Below are positions 1 to 13,880 of a stretch of 64,000 bases of DNA, one piece after another (position 1 is the stretch's first letter; the number at the start of each line of letters is the position of its first letter). Origin of the DNA: Oreohelix idahoensis (lineage: Eukaryota; Mollusca; Gastropoda; Stylommatophora; Oreohelicidae); assembly GCA_024509875.1 (NCBI GenBank), contig JAMPIV010004463.1, forward strand, positions 496,001 through 560,000, in the 5' to 3' direction. The position numbers and the translations under genes were made by a program. A model generated the notes under the pieces. The model was given only the letters and a program-made list of their open reading frames with translations. It ran no database searches and had not been told where the DNA came from.

Positions 1-1083
1 GGGCATGATGGTATAACACCAGAAATGGTTAAGTACATGGGAGCATCAGGCGACCTATTACTCTTAAAGGTCCTACAGGCAGCATGGTGCAACAAGACCA
101 TACCAAAGGATTGGGAGATTGCCATCATAACACCAATTTTCAAAAAGGGTGACAATCGACAATGTGGAAACCATAGAGGCATATCCCTTCTCAGTGTCCC
201 TGGTAAAATCTACTCTAGAATCCTAGAGCAGAGACTCCGACGCCTAGCTGAGCCACAATTGGATGAGGTCCAGTGCGGATTCCGAGCAAACCGAAGTACT
301 CAAGACCTAATCTTCACACTCAGACAGCTGAGTGAAAAGGCCCTTGAGTATAAGAGTGAGATCCATCTTTGTTTCATAGATCTGGAAAAGGCGTTTGACA
401 GGGTCCCCTGGAGCAAACTTTGGGACTGTTTGGCAAGGAAGAATATTCCAGCACCTCTGATTCATGCTATACAGAGCTTCTACAAGTCTTGCAGAAATTA
501 TGTGAGGACAGCAAACCATAAGTCAGAAGAGTTCAGGACCACCACTGGTGTAAGACAAGGTGATATCCTATCACCTTACCTCTTCATACTCCTTATGGAC
601 GATGTCATCAAGGCATGTAAGGAGAGAACAAGAAAGTATTCAGTGGGGTACTGGAAGATGAGACAGGTCTATATTTCGGAGCTGGCATTTGCTGATGATG
701 TTGCCCTGATTGCTAAATCAGAGGCACATCTCCAATCCAACCTGCAAGTCTGGAAGGAAGAGCTGGAGAAGAGAGGGATGGTCATAAGCAGCTCTAAAAC
801 AAAATCCATGGTGATATCACGAGAAGAAAGAAAACATCAGATTAAGTTGGGAGAACAGGTCCTGGAGCAGGTCGACCACTTTAAATATCTCGGAGCTATT
901 ATAGACCGAAAGGGAGGCATCAAAGAAGAGTTGGCCACTCGAAAAGCAGCGGCTGGGAGACTTTTTCGGGCCATAAATCGTGGATTCCTCAGCAAGAAAG
1001 AGGTTGGTAAGAAAACGAAGATGGCTGTATACCGCTCCACCTATGTCCAAGTCTGTCCATACCTTCAAAAGGGAAAATATTAG
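1..1083 (+). pseudogene. LINE reverse transcriptase, 5' cut by window edge, 3' truncated
   Basis: The frame is already open at base 1, before the first ATG at 25, so the protein continues out of the window. Counting from that ATG, the fingers motif GISLLSVPGK is near residues 52-61, FIDLEKAFDRVPW near 117-129, GVRQGDILSP near 175-184, the catalytic FADD at about 222-225 and a KYLG motif near 290. These are the ordered blocks of a non-LTR reverse transcriptase, which copies element RNA at a nicked target. The frame loses similarity right after YRSTY, where LINEs of this type normally continue with an LLYGSE-like motif, and stops 12 residues later. No tail repeat follows, so the 3' third is missing. 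The codon series up to the break has no stop. The clade (RTE/L2-like) is not certain. Confidence 0.88.
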
Positions 1084-4675
<3,592 letters not shown>

Positions 4676-5110
4676 CTAGCGTAAAAGCCCGTCATAAGAC
4701 GGGAATTAAATTCAAAAGCACCAATACCTAACGGCAATTTCACTTATTCGAAAGTATTTTTAAAAAACCGAAATATTTGTTTTACATCTGATGTTAAAAG
4801 TCTGAACATGACAGAAGAGCATCTTGATTTTCTGTTGTTTTAATCTGGTACAACTTAAATCATGGATCTCCGCATCTTCCTGTCTCCAGTTCATGTACTG
4901 CTTATCAGTTGTGTTGTTGACTTCTTTCCATACAGTATCAATCAAACTGTTCATGCACACCGTCATTTGCGCATTCTTCTTTGGTAAGTGTTACTATTTT
5001 CGGGAGAGTATATATAAGGGAAACAAAACAATTAATGTCTAACTTTCAACCACAGTTGCATCCCTTAGCGTTACGCACTGACAGAAAAAGCTGGGATTTT
5101 ATATATAGGA
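4676..5110 (-). mobile_element. Non-autonomous Helitron-like element, apparently complete
   Basis: Read on the minus strand, the element begins TCCTATATATAAAA (5' TC) and ends with a GC-rich hairpin, CCCGTC-TTAT-GACGGG, followed 8 nt later by CTAG. It sits between a host A (complement of 5111) and a host T (complement of 4675). The 5' TC, the 3' hairpin then CTRR, and insertion between A and T without target duplication are the known hallmarks of Helitrons. At 435 bp it has no Rep/helicase coding capacity. Related copies or pieces lie at 26740-26862, 39591-39892, 58880-59183 and 62316-62365. The middle differs between copies while the outer parts are conserved. Confidence 0.8.
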
Positions 5111-5112
5111 TA

Positions 5113-5380
5113 CTCGTCACGTGTAGTTCCCAGGGGTCTCTGGGAAGACAAAGAAAGAACAGCACTACATCCCCCTTTGACATGTCGTAAAAGGCGACTA
5201 ATGTGAGGCTGTGCATGGTGCTGGGAAACTCATGACGTAAAACACACCGCTACAGAGACCACCGCTGTAAGAGCTTGTGAATCCTTGATGCACACGTCCA
5301 GCCAAGGAGGACTAGCTACAGTGGTAGCTTTACGCTCGGTAAAGAACGAACAGGAAGAAGATGATGATGATGATGGTGAA
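5113..5380 (+). mobile_element. Short retroelement with LINE-leader-like head and (GAT)n tail
   Basis: Positions about 5118-5230 resemble, base for base over most of their length, the 5' leader of the LINE at 33840-33960 (minus strand), including the block CATGTCGTA followed by GCGACTAA and a GGCTGTGCATGG-like stretch. The 3' half, about 5230-5350, is unrelated to LINE coding sequence and ends in a GAT microsatellite at 5355-5379. A second copy with the same organisation is at 48405-48605. No RNA polymerase III boxes were seen. It may be a LINE-derived SINE or an internally deleted LINE. Confidence 0.6.
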
Positions 5381-5450
5381 TATAACCAAGATAAAGGTAG
5401 TCCCATCGCACATACTGCCGCAAGGGAGTGAAGAGCTAGAGACTTAACTA

Positions 5451-6799
5451 CGAGGCGTGTTCAAATGAAACCCGTCCCAGTGGCTTTATAACAAATATAT
5501 GTAAGGTACATCAGCAGGAGTGGTAGAATTAAATACAGCAATTGTTATGAAGCAAGTACTCACTGGGGTTCTTTAGAAATAGTCACCATAGGCACTCAGA
5601 CACGCATCCCACTGCTTGGGTAGACGGCGGATGCCGTCCGAGAAAAATGACTTTGGTTGCTTATTGAACCATTTGGTCACCGAGGCCCTGACGTCTGCAT
5701 CGGAGTCGAATCGTTGTCCCTTTAGAGATTTTTTTAAGGGTCCGAACAAATGAAAGTCACATGGTGACAGATCGGGGCTGTAGGCTGGGTGGGGCAGAAC
5801 TTCCCATCTTTTCCTTGCTAACGCTTCCTGCACAATGTTCGCAGCACGTGGACGAGCATTGTCGTGCAACAGAATCACACCACGCGAAAGCATGCCGGGT
5901 CGTTTATTCTTGATGGCTGTATGCAGGTTGTCTAGTGTGTCTTTGTAGCGGATGGCATTGATGTTCACGCCAGGCTCTTTAAAGTCTACCAATAGAAGCC
6001 CTTCATGGTCAAAAAATGCGGTCAGCATAACCTTACCGGCGAAAATCTGTGACTTGAATTTTTTGGGTTTTGGTGATCCGGGATGTTTCCATTACATGCT
6101 CGCTGTTTTGCTGCACGGCTCAAAGTGGTGGCACCACGACTCATCGCCTGCCACTATGCGCAACAGAAATGCATCACCCTCCTCTTCGTAACGCAGCAGG
6201 TGGTTCAAACTCCACCCCATGCGTTCTTCCTTATGGTGATCGGTCAGCATCCGTGGGACCCATTGTGAACACACCTTTCGATACTTCAGTTTCTTCCTAA
6301 CCACCATTTGAACTGTCCCAAGAGACACAGCGAATTCCTCTGCTAGCAAACGTAAGCTCCGACGACGGTCCACCCGTATTGCTGCATCAATCTCGGCGAT
6401 GGCTTCTTCTGTCGCAACAATATGCACCTGACCTAGCCGCGGAAGATCTTTCGTTAACTGACGTCCTTCTCGAAACATTCGTGCCCAGTCTTTCACTGTA
6501 GTCTTAGACACACTTTTGTCACCATACACTGCTTTCATTCGGCGATGAATGTCGACTAGTCGACATCCTTCGGCTGTTAGGAACTGAATGACCGCTCGCT
6601 GATCGACCTTGGACGGATTCCGTATCACACCGGCCATTATTTTAACGGTCTGCAGCACAAACAATGAATACTAGGAGAATGAACACTTATACACTTGTAC
6701 ATGCGTATGTGCTTATTACGTCAGTTGTGACGTCATCATGCTCCTCCTACAAATGGCCACTTGGCGCAGCACGGGCGGGTTTCATTTGAACACGCCTCG
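5451..6799 (-). mobile_element. Mariner transposon 1 (full-length, 1,349 bp)
   Basis: Terminal inverted repeats start CGAGGCGTGTTCAAATGAAA at 5451 and match the reverse complement ending at 6799 over about 25 bases. Both ends are flanked by TA (5449-5450 and 6800-6801), the duplicated mariner target. One transposase gene fills the interior on the minus strand. The flanking sequence on both sides belongs to a single SINE-A copy, so the mariner is the younger insertion. Confidence 0.93.
5573..6637 (-). pseudogene. Mariner transposase (DD34D), one in-frame stop
   Basis: The enzyme cuts and rejoins the element's inverted repeats. The frame from the ATG at 6637 spans 354 codons plus stop, the usual mariner length. 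An N-terminal helix-turn-helix region (about residues 1-110, including IHRRMKAVYGD and TVKDW) is followed by the catalytic triad: D in GDESW, D in HDNARP, and D in SPCDFHLFG, with 34 residues between the second and third, as in mariner proper. The only lesion I find is a TAA at 6092-6094, in the block reading SM-stop-WKHPGSP. Mariner-2 in this window has glutamate at the matching place. The two flanking frames are in phase, so this is a nonsense mutation rather than a frameshift. Confidence 0.9.
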
Positions 6800-7040
6800 T
6801 ATAATAGGTCGAGAGGTGGAGTGACCAGTTCCCTTCCTCGCTGCCTTTTCCTTCCCTAACTCAATAGCAAAGCCATGTACCCGTTTATAGCTGAGTAGAC
6901 TGGCGCGTGACCTTACCGTGGATCGAACCGGCCCCTTACCACCGAGAGTCCAGCGCTCTAACCACTCTGTCAAATGGACGCTCGATGATAACTATACTCG
7001 TCATTTTTGACCCACTGTTCGAGTTATACTTATCCTACAA

Positions 7041-7320
7041 TTCAATTCAATACCCTTTAGCTCCCCAGGAGCATAGGCCTTCAACAAACACATGCCAAGT
7101 CCTCCTGTCAAGTGCCATCAACTCAAGTTCTTTCCATCTTTTCTTCATCATTTTCACTTTTGTCTCCGGTCTTCTTCTCCATGTGTTTTTGGTCTATCTC
7201 TGCCTCTCTTTCCCTGTGGATTCCAGAACAAGGACTGCCTTGTAATGCTATCAATATGTTTCCCCAATGTGTGTCCTATCCATCGCCAGCGTCTTCTTCT
7301 CATCTGTGACGATATTTGTG
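7041..7320 (-). mobile_element. 5'-truncated LINE 3' end (recurrent family)
   Basis: Minus-strand codons give RRRWRWIGHTL, then WNPQGKRGRDRPK, the C-terminal end of RTE/L2-like LINE proteins, followed by the shared 3' block (TTGAAGGCCTATGCTCC type) and a short TTGAA tail at 7041-7055. Similarity to the copy at 9748-10542 stops near 7320. Confidence 0.75.
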
Positions 7321-7999
7321 TACGTCCTTCTGCATTCTTCGTTCTCTCCTGCATGACTGATTTATGTCTTTTTTCTCACACCCATCGTCCTATTATTTGG
7401 CATATTTTATGCACCTACATTTTTGCCTAGCCGCTCCCAGACTTGTCTACGTTTCACCTTGTGAATCGTAGTATTTCAATGCTAATTAGAAAGGTCAGCG
7501 GATAATACTTTTATCACTTTAGTCGTCCAGCCACCTTTGCTTTTGACGGTCATTGTTGACACAAGGTGGTTTCGCCCGATCGATGGAAAGAAAGACAGAC
7601 TGTCAGTGCGGGAAACCCATCTGGGAGATGTACGTAAACACAGGTGATAATATGTAATCGCTTCCAATGGCCCATCTTTGTATCAATAATACAGATAACC
7701 CGTTTGGGGAGATTATGTTGGGAAAGGTATTAGCCAGGAAATAAGTTCACCGATGTGTTTGCGAGTTTGCACAAATGCAATCGGAAGTATTACTGCCATA
7801 TTTGAAAGAGGTAACGAGTTTAAATTTTAAAATTTATATTTTAAAACATGCGGGGGATAGTAATGATTTAACACCCTGACCAACATAGTCCAAAGAGACA
7901 GGATTGGTCTAAATCGAGAGACTGAAATAAACTTTGGTTCTCATTGGCAAGTTTGTCTAAAATACCATACGGGACTGGAGTGGAAATGGGAGACATAAT
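7321..7999. other. Unassigned spacer
   Basis: No domain, tandem unit or terminal repeat recognised. Confidence 0.45.
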
Positions 8000-8310
8000 C
8001 TAGCAAAATCGGAGACACAAATCAGACTGCATTTTCAACAAACGTCAAGTAACAACTCCCAGTAGCCAGAGAGAAGGATCAGACCAAGAATTCCAAACTT
8101 AAAAGTGACAGATCGAAGTATTTGGGAGTCTTTATACTTGTAACTTAAAAGAGAACCCGCAATTTTAAATACAAAGACTGGAAACTTAAGGAATCAACAA
8201 TACAGGACATAAAAGGGATTCTGAAACTACCCCAGACCGAGTGTTCGAAGCATCAAATCAAAGTTGCTGTGTCCATTCTACTGTGCCAGGAGATTGTATA
8301 TCCCATTTGG
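8000..8310 (+). pseudogene. Possible decayed LINE reverse transcriptase fragment
   Basis: Across shifting plus-strand frames I can read VTDRSKYLGVF and, about 170 bases later, HQIKVAVSILL..IVYPIWG. These resemble the KYLG block and the following 'K-x-A-V-x-x-x-LLYG' block of LINE reverse transcriptases. Stops and frame changes separate them. Both motifs are short, so this call is weak. Confidence 0.35.
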
Positions 8311-9649
8311 GGTAAGTTGTGAACATATATTTTACAAAGTGAATGTGTCATATTACTTGCTAAGTGGTTATACAAGTCATACGAGGTTGGCAACCTCAAA
8401 ATATGAAAATAGTATATTCATAACTCTCTACAGCAAGCGCTTGTGATTGCTTCTTGCTAGTCGTACATAAAACCGACAGCAGAGATGACCCCAGACTCCG
8501 AATGGAGCAGTGAGGAGTGATGATTACATCACATGTGCACAAAGTGTATAGTATCATTTTGTGAGATATATGTACCTTGTTAATTGTAATTCAGGCACCA
8601 GCCATTGCACTCGCACTGTCCAGACACATTTTCCCCATTAAAGTAACCAGAAGAATAACGGTGATTTATAATCATATTCCCTGAGTAATGTTGTGTATTC
8701 TCAGGGATAATAATTATTCAGAGAGGCTAACATTGGTAGCTGGACAGCGAGACACTGCGCCTGTTTATCTGCAGCCCACAAATGTATTTAGCAGAGGCAT
8801 TTGTTCTTTTATTTTTCCTAAAGTTCGTGGTACGAGACTGATTACTGTTCGTGGTTCGAAACTACAAGACGGTTCTTAGTACCAGACCAGTCTGATGTAA
8901 GAATCTTCACCACTATCTTGTGATTCAAGAAGCCGGGTTCGACACCAACTATCTGCAGTGGACACGTTGTGAAGACACCCACCTTGACATTAGGAGTTCA
9001 TCTAGACACCTCTAGAGAAGAGTCCTCATCACAAAAGACCTGACAACTACCCATTGCAGTACTCAGCCAGTTAAGTTTTTTGTAACAGGCGCAAGCAACG
9101 GACAATAACCAACAGTCCCCAATTAAGTCTCAGTGAAGACAATTTTTAAAACCCTCTAAAGTCATTTTCATCCATATTTATTTAAATTTGTTAAAGACTA
9201 ATTGATTATTAAATTTATTATATGTTATTTTACAAATTCATAGTTGATTCAGTTCTTATAGATAAGAGAGCGCATGTATGATCTAAAATCTTTACTATAC
9301 ACTTACATATAGTTACAGCCATAGAGTCAAAAATACTTATAACAGGAATTTTGCTGGATTAAACCAGCTGGGGGCTCGAACAAGCCACACCATTGCTTAA
9401 AACTGCACAAACGGTGCCGGGTCAGATATAAGTTAATAGTGCTCTGCCCTATGCAGCATTGTTCTTGATTGTGAATTATCTTGTGGATCGCCCTTGAGAT
9501 AGAAGCTTCATTATCCTTCTATCTACAACTCTGGCAAGAGTAATCTTGTGTGAAGGTAGACACCTTTAAAGACCAATTTTAGATACTCTTGAGTTTTGGC
9601 CACTGGTGGACCACTGCTGTAGAGCAAAGGGGAGGCAAATCCCGTGACA
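8311..9649. other. Unassigned spacer
   Basis: No gene or repeat family recognised. The small frame at 8688-8879 has no family resemblance and no supporting context. Confidence 0.45.
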
Positions 9650-9747
9650 TCATCTCTTGTTCCACTGGCATTTGTCTGGTTCTTGTCTTCAGTTTCACAT
9701 CTGTGACTTTTTCATACCATTTCAATCCTTCTAAGTAAGCACCCATT
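9650..9747 (-). mobile_element. LINE fragment upstream of a second LINE tail
   Basis: About 95 bases (tcttgttccactggca ... aagcacccatttat) are a diverged copy of 10028-10135 in the adjacent LINE. It ends where the (TGAA)n tail of that LINE begins, so one LINE copy appears to have landed in another. Confidence 0.6.
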
Positions 9748-10542
9748 TATGAATGAATGAATGAATCAATCAATACCCTTTAGCTCCCCGAGGAGCATAG
9801 GCCTTCAACAAACACATGCCAAGACTTCCTGTCCTGTGCCATCCGCTCAAGTTCTTTCCATGTTTTCCTCATCATTTTCACCTTTGTATCCAGTTCTCTT
9901 CTCCATGTGTTTTTGGGTCTACCTCTGCCTCTCTTTCCCTGTGGATTCCAGAACAAGGACTGCCTTGTAATGCTATCAACAGGTCGCATCAATGTGTGTC
10001 CTACCCATCGTCAGCATCTTCTTCTCAACTCTTGTTCCACTGGCACTTGTCTGTTTCTTGTCATCAATTCCACATTTGTGACTTTGTCATACCATTTCAG
10101 TCCTTCTATTCTACGCAAGCACCCGTTTATAAAAGTCTGTAGCTTTTTGGTTGTTGTTTTTGTTGTTCTCCATGTCTCAGAGCCATACAATAGGACTGAC
10201 TTGACATCTGAGTTGAAGATTCTTATTTTCGTGTTGGACTTGATTTCTCTTGTTCTCCATATGTTTCCAAATGCAATGAAAGCTCCTCTTGCTTTTTGTA
10301 TTCTTATTTTGACATCACTGTCGGTCCCTCCAACTTTGTCTATATTGCTGCCAAGATATGTGTACGATTCTACATCTGTTAGTGGTATTTCTTCAATCTA
10401 GTTACCATTTCTTGTATTTATTCTCATTGTTTTTGTATTTTCCCTGTGTATTTTCAGACCCAGTTGGTGTGACCTCTCATCAAGCGTTTTAATTTTGTCT
10501 TGCATCTGGGTATGGCTATGGGACAGAAGAGACACGTCATCT
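9748..10542 (-). mobile_element. LINE, 3' part, interrupted by gypsy-1
   Basis: Starts with a TGAA/TTGA-type tail (9748-9775), then minus-strand codons for MAQDRKSWHVFVEGLCSSGS (extreme C-terminus), GKRGRGRPKNTWRREL, a GHTL motif and, further up, the thumb region including a Y-L-G block near 10330-10370. Frames shift several times. At 10542 it is cut by the gypsy LTR and continues at 18638 beyond the gypsy element. Confidence 0.82.
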
Positions 10543-12484
10543 TGTCGTGGAATATTCTAATCCACATATATAAATTATCTAGTAAATATAAAGCCTAATA
10601 AATCCATATAATAAATAAAGGAAGAAGAATGGTAAAGAACAGTGCTGTCACAATGACAGTACTCGAAATCCCCTTTGTTTTATGCTTCGTCTGCAAATTG
10701 TAACGTTTCCACGTTAAATATAGGCCTTCTGCAACATACACGCGTTTCCCAAACACACAATAAAATGTGCTGCCTTTCTAAGAAAAACCTTGAAATATGC
10801 AAGTTGACCTAAATTTTAAATTCCATTCATGTCTTTTTCTACACTGCGTTACCAAAACGAACGAACAGATGGACAAAAGGATAAAGAGAGAGGGAGGGCT
10901 GAAAATCAGGAACGCATGCAACACGCGTCGCGCGATACACAAATGCTACCATCACGCGTGTAAGACTACATGCACTAAATTTTTTTTCAGACGGACAGTG
11001 ATAAAATACACTACCCTTCCCAGACAGCACATCTTCGAAACAGGAGGTAGAAATTGCATATTTTGAACGCAGCCACGTAGCTCTTTTAAATTTGGATATT
11101 TGGGTTCCTTAGGGTTTGCTGACAAAGAATATGTAAAACGTTACGCAAATAGTCTAGGAATTAACAAGTTATAACCAAAATAAAATATTGGGGATGCCTG
11201 ACAGCATGAAATCATTTCTGCTCATAAAATTTTTTTATAACATGTTTGAAAAAACCTTGCGTTACAGAAATAGCCTACCATGTAAACTCCAAATTGATTG
11301 GAGCGCAACAAATGAAAGACGAACCACGATTGGTCGGACTATAAATACTATCTTGGTTGTTAGGGAGACGTAGAAAGGTAACATTTTTTCAAACACTTGT
11401 CGAAACGTGGCCTCATTGGCTAGACTTGCTGATATACTCACTTAGGAGCGTTAGTTCGAGACCACTAGTGCAAATAATCTTGATAAAGCGACAGTGCGTT
11501 GAAGCCAGCTCACATTTTTGCTAAAATAAAAGCCTGGAACATAAGCAGATGGGAATTTGTGCCAGTAATTGTGCCAGAATTCATTGCTAATCAACGTATC
11601 TGTGTTTATTTCCATGAAATTGTGGGACCGTGGTCTTGATGGTATTGAGCAGCACCTGGTCAGAGCTTTGCTGAATCCAGAGTCGGACAGCATACTCCTT
11701 GGTCCATTTAGCTATCAGTGAGGTGTCTCCAGAGCCCAGAGGAGAATTCGAGCAGAGGAGTCCTTTCCTGCCGCCATCACTCAAGATAAGCTGATTTGGC
11801 CAGCTGAGCTCAACATTATGTCCCCTCATCTTGAAATGACTTTATAAAAATAACATTCAGAGGGGGATTTAATTGTATTAATATCAGGAACTGAGAACAT
11901 CTCCAATACTAGTTTCCTTAAGACAAACTATTGAAGTCATGATGACAAATACCAACAGAGCTTGAACAAAACAAAACCAGTATTACCTCATTTTACTACT
12001 ACACAACTGACACACATAGGATATTTTTAATAATATATGTCACTACAATATTCATATTAATCCATTCTGTACATAACTTGTAATGAAAATTGATTGTGAT
12101 TCCTGGTTCCTTTGTAATTGAATCAGGACACATATTCATTCATATCAGCAATGAATACATATTGTTATTTGAAACTCCTTAAGATATCCTTTAGAGTGTT
12201 ATATGTATGTGAGTGTCCCAGTGTTGTCAAGTATAGTGGAATAAATTAAATTGTTTATCTGTCTGTTGTTGTTTTGACTTACACTTCATCCTACACATAC
12301 CCTAGACACATAACGTAGTCATCACACTATTGCAGAATAATTCTGACTGAGATATATAGATATGTGGTAGCAAGTAAGGTTATCTATAATACACTACTCT
12401 TAATAGATATAGATACCTTCACAGCTGATCTCAGTCAGTACACTAAGTCCCCTATAAATATTTATAACATCCCACTTCACCACA
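10543..12484 (+). repeat. Gypsy-1 left LTR
   Basis: Matches the right LTR throughout the parts I aligned. The differences seen are indels: two bases in a GA run (near 10885) and twelve bases near 12170. Begins TG and ends CA. The LTR should supply the promoter and polyadenylation signal; an AATAAA lies near 12239. Confidence 0.95.
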
Positions 12485-12489
12485 TATAT

Positions 12490-12507
12490 TGGGGGCTCGT
12501 CCGGGAT
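12490..12507 (+). promoter_or_regulatory. Primer binding site, tRNA-Pro type
   Basis: TGGGGGCTCGTCCGGGAT lies 5 nt after the left LTR. It is complementary to the 3' end of tRNA-Pro and is identical to the 18-nt tRNA-Pro site known from murine leukaemia virus. It would prime minus-strand DNA synthesis. Confidence 0.9.
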
Positions 12508-12684
12508 TTTGAATCTTTCCCTATTAAAAATATTGGGGGTAATTCACTTCAGGGAATATAAGAATTAAAAGGTATCCTTGGGTGGAATTAAATAAGGTTG
12601 AGCTCACGGTGCCTGTGTTGTCCATTAGATATACTTAGAGATTAAATTGTTGGTTAGACATTGTAGAAATTTACCTGATAGACA

Positions 12685-13880
12685 ATGGCGGACCTGGCCA
12701 AGTTTCGATCTGCTGCTGTACAGACTGCAAAAGAGTTAGGATTAGATGGGCAAGTTATGGTTGCCTATGTTACTACGGAATGTGACAAATTTATTGAACG
12801 CGAAGAAAGAAGGTTTGAAGCCGAAAGAAAGTTAGAGGCTGACAGGGAAATTAAGAAGTTACAATTTGAAGCTGAGGCTGAGACTAAGAGGTTGCAAGCT
12901 GAGGCTGAGACTAAGAGGTTGCAGATTGAGGCTGACAAAGAGGCTAAAGCATTGGAAGCCGAAGAAAGAAGACAGGCTGCAGAAGAAAGAAGACAAGCTG
13001 CAGAAGGGAGGAGAAGAGATTACAAAGGGAACATGAGTTACGACTAAGGGAGTTTGAGTTTCAAGGCCATGCTCCTGAAAATGGTGCCAGTCCCTTTGCC
13101 TCTGATGCTACGGTTACTCAGGGAGCCTCAACCTCAGCTATGAATTTTCATTTAGATCATTTTGTTGAGAAAGACGATGATATAGAGAGCTACCTAAATA
13201 GGTACGAACTATTAGCTACCACGTATGGGTTAGAGAGAGAAAGGTGGAGCTTAAAGTTATCTCAGGGACTTCGTGGGGCAGCTTATGAAGTTTTTGCAAA
13301 AATGAGCAGAGGTGATCAGGAAAATTATGACATGCTAAAGCAGGCTCTTTTGTTAAGGTATGAAAAGAATGCAGAATTTTATAGGAAAAAATTTAGGAAT
13401 GCTAAACTACTATCAGGTGAAACCTATCACCAGTTCTCTGCACGAATAGAGACATACTTGGAGAAATGGACTTCTCTGGGGAAAACCCAAGATCTTAAGG
13501 AAATGGTCCTTATAGAGCAATTAAGAGAGTCCATGGCTCCAGACCTGAGAAAGTTTCTCATGGAACAAGGTGCAGAGAGGCTGGGTGAGTTGCTAAATGT
13601 TGCTGAAAGGTATCAAGCAGCTCAAGCAGAGGTAACAGGTAATAAAAAGAAACAGGTGGACAACTTTAGGGCACCACAGAACTTTAATAAATTTGATCCT
13701 AGGGATCAAAATAAAGGTAAGCACCAATTTGATAGGCCACGGTATGACAATAAAAATAAATTCCCACAATTCGATGAAAGGAAATATGATGAAAGAAAAT
13801 CTTTCAACCAAGGAAAAAGGTGGTGTAAGAATTGTCAGATGGACAATCATGACACTGACCGTTGCAGAAGGAAACCTGTG
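12685..13880 (+). pseudogene. Gypsy-1 Gag (coiled coil, SCAN-like capsid, zinc knuckle), one frameshift
   Basis: The ATG at 12685 opens a 120-residue segment rich in E, A, K and R heptad-like repeats (ETKRLQAEA, EERRQAAEE), a long coiled coil. The frame ends at 13047, but the other frame continues the same protein from about 13020 into the open frame that includes the ATG at 13140, so there is a one-step frameshift near 13015-13025. The following part (about 13200-13620) has the LKLSQGLRG ... FRNAKLLSGETYHQF ... LRESMAPDLRKFL pattern of SCAN-type Gag, known to derive from Gmr1-like elements. A CX2CX4HX4C knuckle (CKNC..H..C) is at about 13825-13866. Gag packages the element RNA into particles. 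Confidence 0.82.

Larger units (their letters stand above)
5382..6990 (-). mobile_element. tRNA-headed SINE (family A), split by mariner-1
   Basis: On the minus strand the head at about 6990-6900 contains an A-box-like segment (tggttagagcg) and a perfect B box (ggttcgatcca), the internal polymerase III promoter of tRNA-derived SINEs. The body (agggaaggaaaaggcagcgag) matches the copies at 19810 and 21735. The distal part resumes at 5450 and runs to about 5382 with the same CTCTTCACTCC..GCGGCAGTA 3' block seen at 21300-21350. The mariner at 5451-6799 lies between the two parts. Confidence 0.72.

Noticed and set aside
10839..11829. Small frames in the left LTR repeated at 16912-17965
   Set aside because: Identical because they lie in the two LTRs; no domain and no Gag/Pol relation.
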